From Cryptomeria japonica (lineage: Eukaryota > Streptophyta > Pinopsida > Cupressales > Cupressaceae), in assembly GCF_030272615.1 (NCBI RefSeq), contig NC_081413.1, positions 25,354,966 to 25,418,965 of the forward strand: DNA of 64,000 bases, read 5' to 3'. A model generated the notes under the pieces. It searched no databases. It was not told the origin of the DNA and saw nothing but the letters and a program-made list of their open reading frames with translations. Position numbers and translations under genes: made by a program. Below, one piece after another: positions 58,730-64,000 of the stretch. Position 1 is the first letter of the stretch. Each line of letters opens with the position of its first letter.

Positions 58730-59470
58730 TTTCATTAGCATAGCAGATTCTCTCCTCCTCTCTTTTGTTACTTCTTCTATGTGTTATTCTCATTCTTCTA
58801 TTTGTTGTCCTTAGTGTTGTCTACTTGAGGACGATGCAAAGCATTGAGATCTCTTTTGGTCTCTCTCATGTTGACTCAAAAGACACATGTGTTCCCTTCT
58901 TCTAGGTGACCTTCCTTGATTGGGGAATGAAGAACAATTATGCATACATACATATGATATACATGAATTATCATACAGCATACTGACCCTGAGGAAAGTG
59001 AAGTCACCTTGTGCTTTGTGTTTTGTGTCTATTATCCTTGGGCTTATCTCACACTTGGGGGCTAAATCCTTGTGATAACGTGCTCCTTTCTCATTTCTTA
59101 TATGTATCACTACCTTAAAGCAATCACCCCTGGTGAGGCGTGTGTGATCGCTTTAACGTAGGGGGGCATACATCTCATCCATATCTTTTCAAGATACTTG
59201 AAAATTTCTTGACAAATTTAGCTTTGCCTTGAAAATTTTTGATATCTTTCTTGCATGACTCATAGTGAGGGAACCTTACTACTGACAGTCATGTTTCTCT
59301 CTCGTGATCTTCCCTTTTACTTTGTCAATCGAAGTCGTAAGATCCTTAGTCCACTGGGGGCTTGGTGTATCTTGCCTCCTTGACGTGGTGAAAGTCTTTC
59401 AATGTTGTTTCCTTGTACTTTACCGGAAGTATGAGCGTACGCTTATACTCCTGCTAAAGTGGGGGTTAAA
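58730..59470 (+). other. 3' non-coding region and polypurine tract of G
   Basis: No gene is supported. The PPT (TAAAGTGGGGGTTAAA) lies at 59455-59470 against the 3' LTR. Three near-copies of a GGGGGCT(A/T) box occur (59056, 59348, 59159), and an opposing frame at 58811-59110 is unsupported. Confidence 0.7.
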
Positions 59471-60728
59471 TGTAGCGTCCTAAAATTGCGACACTTGCAA
59501 TTTCGACTGCATTTGGGTCTTCACGATGGTGATGCAACACACAACCTGAAGGGAGACCCCGAAACCTGTTCATGACACCAAAAACTGCATTTTTCAGCAC
59601 CCTGGCCTGATCCTCCTTGCACCCTGCTGTCCCTGGAGGTGGGACCATGGCGCCTAGCGCCCTGGTCCTTCAGGACTAGGGCACCCAGTGCCCTGGTCTC
59701 CCAGGACCATGGCACCCAGCGCCCTGGTCCCTAGCCCTATTTTTGGGCCCGGTCTCTTTTGGGTCTCGGGTCTTTAAGTTTGCAAATTGGAAAATAACAT
59801 TTCCTGGTCAGCCTAAGGTCGGGAAAATCAGTCTATCAGCCCTAATTGACAAGTATATAAATTACATTTCCCCTCTCAAAAGGAGGGGGACATAGATGGG
59901 AAAAAGGTGGAAACGATATTCAAGCATTCAAGCATTCAAGCATTCAAGCATTCCTTCAAGCAATTGAGCATTCTAAGTCTCCATTCAAGGCTAAGTGTTG
60001 CATTCAAGACAAGGATTCAACCATTGAAGAGGAGATCACATACAACATACAACATACTACATACATTACACCTTCGCATGTAAGAATACAAACATTCTTA
60101 CAACAAGGTATCAGTACTTGTTTACATTACAAACATTTACATTTACAGCATTCTCATTTCTTGGTTAATTCCAAAACCGGGGTTTGACCTAAAGGCAAAC
60201 CCCTCATCCCTAACCCCCCAATCGTCCTCTCTTTTCTGTGTGTAGGTTGCAGGTACGCGACTACAATTGAAGATCTGGAATCCTTGTGCAGAGATGAACA
60301 GATCCCCCTTCGTTTCGCAGATTTTTCGGAGGACCGTGTGCATGTCGGGCGCCATCGTCCCGTCAACTTTCGCTCAAATTTGCATACTAGCACCGTCTCA
60401 ACATTTTACTACTAATTCCAGGTCCGCAGCTTCATCCTATATTCCTATCTCTGTTTATAAGCGAATCTTTCTTGCTTCTACATGCATTCCTAGTTCAATC
60501 TTTCTATCTACATTCTTTACAAAAGAGGGTATCCTTGATGTCACAACCCTTGAAACTCATTTAGAATCCAATCTTGCATTGCGTGGGATTGGATCTTGTG
60601 GGTTTCAACCCCTCTTTTGAATGTAAAGTCTCCCCTAAGTGAAAACCATCAACCCTAGTGACTCTCCCTTCTCTCTCCTCGGAGTTGGGGAGGGGAGAAC
60701 AACTAGGGTTCGATTTTTCCGCTTTACA
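59471..60728 (+). mobile_element. 3' LTR of element G
   Basis: 1258 bp. Longer than its partner because the GGCGCC-centred unit is present three times (59642-59668, 59673-59698, 59704-59730; about 31-bp period). Elsewhere nearly identical to the 5' LTR. Confidence 0.9.
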
Positions 60729-60734
60729 TATATT

Positions 60735-61679
60735 ATGCAATATTTATATGTGGATGACACCAATGTATGTTGGCCACATGGATTAGAAAAATTGGAAGCT
60801 TTCCATGCCCAACCTAATAGCTTAGCCCCTTGCATCTCCTTTACTAAAGAGATTGAATCCAACAACCGACTTCCCTTCCTGGACATTTTGCTAATTAGAA
60901 AACTAGATGGAACCCTCTCTCGCAGTGTTTTCCACAAGTCTACCCACACTGATCTCTATCTCCACTCTTCCTCCCACCATCACCCTACCCAAAAGGCTAG
61001 CACCCTCAAAACTCTTACTGCTAGAGCCTTTCGTATTTGCGAGAAGGAGTACTTACCCCATGAGCTATCTTATCTCAGGAGAGTCTTCCTTTTGAATGGG
61101 TATAGCAATAAATTTATCTCTAGAACCTTCAATCTAACCAAGTCCAAGCTCTCCTCCAAATCTAATTCAATCCAGCCCGTTGGCATACCAATAGCCTCCC
61201 TCCCTTACATTAAAGGGGTTTCTCACAAAATTTCTAAAATTATTCATAAGAAAGGACTTCTTTTCACTTTCAAGCCTTTCTCAATGTTGAGAAACCTTAT
61301 CCCTCCTCTTAAAGACCCTAGGGACATCTACCTTGAGTCGAGCATCTGCAAAGTTATGTGCTCTTGCGACATTCCCTATATAGGTGAAACTGGTCGCTCT
61401 TTCAAAACAAGATTGAAAGAGCATAGTGTCGGCATCAGACATGAACATGCCCTAAAGTCTTCCTTGACCAACCACTCTTCCTCCACCAAGCACCATATAT
61501 GTTTAGAAGATGCTCATATCTTGTCTAAAGAAGATAAGCTTTTTAAGAGAAAACTCAAGGAAGCCATCGAAATACATAGCCACCCATCTAATCTTAATAG
61601 AGATGATGGATGGAACCTAAGTTTCTCCTGGATTCCTTTGTTAAACAACATTAATGCACGTAACCATCTCCTATCCTAG
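60735..61679 (+). CDS. Penelope-like RT C-terminus with GIY-YIG endonuclease, 5'-truncated
   Basis: The frame opens inside LTR G at 60639, but element-derived sequence starts about 60735. The RT active site YVDD is at once visible (residues 5-8 from 60735), followed by WPHGLEKLEAFHAQ and a PFLDILLIRK block (the LDxxI region of Penelope RT), then HPTQKASTLKTLTARA and a C-terminal GIY-YIG domain: IPYIGETGRSFKTRLKEH near 61370-61425, preceded by CKVMCSC and followed by a KLFKRKLKEAIEIHSHPSN block. The frame is intact for 315 codons to TAG 61677. Most of the RT (fingers and palm before YVDD) is missing. Among plants such elements are known from conifers (the Dryad lineage). A LINE is excluded by the GIY-YIG domain. 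Confidence 0.9.
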   Translation: MQYLYVDDTNVCWPHGLEKLEAFHAQPNSLAPCISFTKEIESNNRLPFLDILLIRKLDGTLSRSVFHKSTHTDLYLHSSSHHHPTQKASTLKTLTARAFRICEKEYLPHELSYLRRVFLLNGYSNKFISRTFNLTKSKLSSKSNSIQPVGIPIASLPYIKGVSHKISKIIHKKGLLFTFKPFSMLRNLIPPLKDPRDIYLESSICKVMCSCDIPYIGETGRSFKTRLKEHSVGIRHEHALKSSLTNHSSSTKHHICLEDAHILSKEDKLFKRKLKEAIEIHSHPSNLNRDDGWNLSFSWIPLLNNINARNHLLS

Positions 61680-61901
61680 CCTTCCCTCTCTTCCTTGTTT
61701 GTCCCCCACCCTCCTTTCCACCTCCTCCTCCTCTCTTTCTTCATCATGTATCCCCTTCCATCCCCTTCCCCTCTCCCCTCTCTCCCCCTTCCCTTACTTG
61801 TCGGGATTTTCCCCCTTGTGTCTTAAGATTTTTCTTTTTCTGTCTTTTGTTCTTTGTTCTTTCTTCCTATGATTCGTTGTGTTTGTCTCTTTTTTGTTTC
61901 T
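61680..61901 (+). other. Pyrimidine-rich 3' UTR of element P
   Basis: C/T-rich sequence directly after the stop codon; no gene. It merges into the microsatellite. Confidence 0.6.
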
Positions 61902-62175
61902 TACACACACACACACACATATATATATATTAATACTCATATATATGTACACACATATAAGTATGTATACACACACACACACTTTATTTATATATATATA
62001 TACATATATACTTTGTGTGTGTATATATATATATACTTATATATATGTACACAGTGTGTACATACATATATATACATATATACATATATACATATATATA
62101 TACAAAGACACACACACACACATATGTATATGTATATGTATATGTGTGTGTGTATATATATATATATATATAGGT
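61902..62175. repeat. (AC)n / (AT)n compound microsatellite
   Basis: Alternating runs of CA/TG and TA with ACATATATA words. The six overlapping tyrosine/isoleucine-rich frames here are artefacts. Confidence 0.95.
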
Positions 62176-62228
62176 ATGTGTGTATCTTTATTAGGTTTTA
62201 GTATTGTTTTTCTTTATAAACTTATAAG

Positions 62229-63495
62229 GCACTAAGAAGGGGGGTGAATCAATGCAAGAAAAAACTTAATAAATCTAATAAAAACTTTCACCAACTTGAA
62301 AATCAATAAGCATGCAAGAAATATAACCACATAAGCAAACATCCAACAAAGCATGCAAACCACAACACAATGATTTTTGACGTGGAAACCCAACTGGGAA
62401 AAACCACAGTGGAATTAGCACCCACAATATGTATTTACACTCTTTTGGAATGTGCCTGGTTAAGAGCTTACAATATGCCTGGTTAAGAGCAGACCCTATT
62501 AGGAGTCACCCGGTCAAGGGATTTTGCCTTAGCCCTGTTAGGAGCTCTACCTTGTTAAGAGTAACCTTGTTAGAGGATTTCAAACTCAAGTTAATGAGCC
62601 ACCTGGTGAAGGGATTTACAATATAAGACTTGTTAGGATCTACCCAGTTAAGGGATTTCAAAGTGTTGTAACTGTTAGGGAACAATAGGGCAAATGATCT
62701 GATTACATCACTTCCTTGCTTGTTAGTACAGATCCTTTTCAACACAACTCTGCTACACACATGCAGACACTTCAAACTAGTTCGGAAATACCTTCTTCTT
62801 AAATCACTGACACAAAAACTCTTCTCCAACTAGCCCTAAATACACTTTTCAGTTAGGGCGGCTACAAACCCTAATTACATCAACAAGATACAATGAATTT
62901 ACATTTAGTGTGGCAAAACACTCTACCAAAATACATTACAGATCATTACAAAAAATTTATAGATGATTTTCGTCATTGAATGATCACCACACATCGATTT
63001 TATAAGCAATCAAACCCTTGTTCCATTCTACTAATCACTTTGTTGTTTTCCAAGAAATTTGATCCTTGTATGGGCTCAAATACCATCTTATCATTACACA
63101 TAGATTATGACACATCATCACTAAGTTATGATCATGATAAGATCCACCGCCAAACCTTAAATCATTACCAGTTAAAGATCTAATGCCAGTATTCATTCTT
63201 CTTCACCGAGTTTATAACAGTCAATTATAAATGTGCTTTTCGGTTCACCAAACTTGATGTGATTTCAATCACAGACTCATGCCAATGTTATGAACATATA
63301 TTCTAAACCACAACACCTGAATCTTCTCCAATCATCTGTACCATTTGCTTGATCATCGCTTTGTTCCTATTTACCGATTGACATCAACTTAGCAATTTTG
63401 TTGTCTAACTCATTCCACTACCGGTTAGGCTATACCGGTTGGTCTAGATGACCTAGATGACTAAACAAACATGGTTGCCATCAATGACAACACAA
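62229..63495. mobile_element. Unclassified repeat inserted in the 3' region of P
   Basis: Begins near GCACTAAGAAGGGGGGTGAAT and contains TTTTTGACGTGGAAACCCAA with GGGAAAAACCACAGTGG, words I associate with plant Copia-type elements. CCTGGTTAAGAG, CCTGTTAGGAG and (A)CCTTGTTA(A/G)AG motifs recur at 62455-62660. Near the right end GGTTGCCATCAATGACAACA, read in reverse, resembles a Copia LTR start (TGTTGTCATTGATGGCAACC). I cannot define both ends, and there is no ORF. Confidence 0.5.
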
Positions 63496-63609
63496 ATAAA
63501 GTCATCAAACATCATATTACAATTATATCATCATCATCAAGCCAACAATATCCTCATATCAACTTTACCAATCATCTTCTCATGTCATCATCATCTCCAT
63601 CAATTATGC

Positions 63610-63880
63610 CAACATCTCTATCAAATTTTTTTGTTTGTATTTGGTTCTTTAATTATTTTTATTGTTTTTTTGGTTTATGGGTCTTTTTTAGTATTTTATT
63701 TCCTCTCCTTGAACTATGTGTCCACCCCTCTCCTCTAGTCTTTTTATTCAGTCTTGGTCTGCAATCTATCATTTTTCTCTCAGTTGTTCTTTTGATCCTG
63801 GTGATGATTCACAGAGTGTGACCCGAAACGTTGATGCAAAAGTTTTCACATATTTAATCTAGAAATCTTGCATAATATCA
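63610..63880 (+). other. 3' end of the Penelope-like element, hammerhead-like motif
   Basis: T-rich sequence resembling 61800-61860 resumes, then TGATGA (63802-63807), a TCAC/GTGA stem (63809-63812 with 63818-63821) and CGAAAC (63824-63829). This is the order of a hammerhead core, known from Penelope elements, but the C of CTGATGA is G here. Beyond 63880 nothing is identified. Confidence 0.45.
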
Positions 63881-64000
63881 ACATGGATTGTGGAAATATA
63901 ACGAATTTGATTGATGCCCTTCATGGGAGGGAATTATGTTTCAAATCCAAACAATTTGAGCAGTTGAGGATCAAGTTGTTATAGAATATTGAAGACAGAC

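Larger units (their letters stand above)
52923..60728 (+). mobile_element. Element G, LTR retrotransposon with gag-protease only
   Basis: LTRs at 52923-54110 and 59471-60728 begin TGTAGCGTCCTAAAATTGCG and end GCTTTACA. PBS at 54112-54129 and PPT before 59471. The 5.4 kb interior holds one long gag-type frame and no RT, RNase H or integrase, so it fits the TR-GAG type of non-autonomous element. Flanking bases are GATAT on the left and TATAT on the right, an imperfect match. Confidence 0.9.

Noticed and set aside
61854-62235. Several plus- and minus-strand ORFs of 60-118 codons rich in Y, I, T and H
   Set aside because: They are translations of the (AC)n/(AT)n microsatellite.

Overview
The window looks like intergenic DNA from a large plant genome, most likely a conifer. 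Nearly everything recognisable in it is retrotransposon. The conifer call rests on a Penelope-like element with a GIY-YIG endonuclease (60735-61679), a class reported among plants from conifers, together with very large nested Ty3/gypsy elements. I found no intact host gene and no rRNA, tRNA or CRISPR. Elements are lettered A to G, plus P, for this report.

Layout. 1-13089: tandem minus-strand elements A and B that share an LTR (2540-3608), with B closed by a second LTR (11643-13089). 13090-13730: broken plant-mobile-domain gene. 13981-15816: a degenerate motif array and a decayed ORF. 15821-51535: element D, a Tat/Ogre-type Ty3/gypsy on the plus strand, 35.7 kb because two other elements sit inside it; its 5-bp target duplication is ATGTC. 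Inside D are element C (17305-28711, minus strand, target duplication CTAAT, no pol but one intact 986-codon ORF) and element E (33225-44238, plus strand, Athila-like, gag-pol plus a third ORF). 51541-52922: LTR F, a diverged relative of the A/B LTR. 52923-60728: element G, an LTR element with gag-protease but no RT or integrase. 60729-63880: Penelope-like element P, 5'-truncated, with another repeat inserted in its 3' region.

How the parts relate. B, C and D share a polypurine tract, LTR start, leader domain and 3' repeat modules. D carries protease, RT, two RNases H and integrase; B and C carry none of these and instead encode a proline/glutamine-rich protein with SILGP(Y/F) motifs. This looks like an autonomous element with two non-autonomous partners that use its signals.

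The most unusual signal is a set of short motif arrays. Each family has its own 8-13-bp core, often palindromic at its centre, repeated at a spacing of about 20-22 bp while the spacer sequence varies freely: AYGCGCTA in A/B, ACACAAGCGCAAG in C, TYGTAYGA in D. In A/B the period is exactly 21 bp for long runs. In B and D two arrays bracket the conserved leader domain. E and G have dispersed motifs of similar character (TTCCTGCAGCCA; a GGCGCC-centred near-palindrome). I know of no described function for these arrays.
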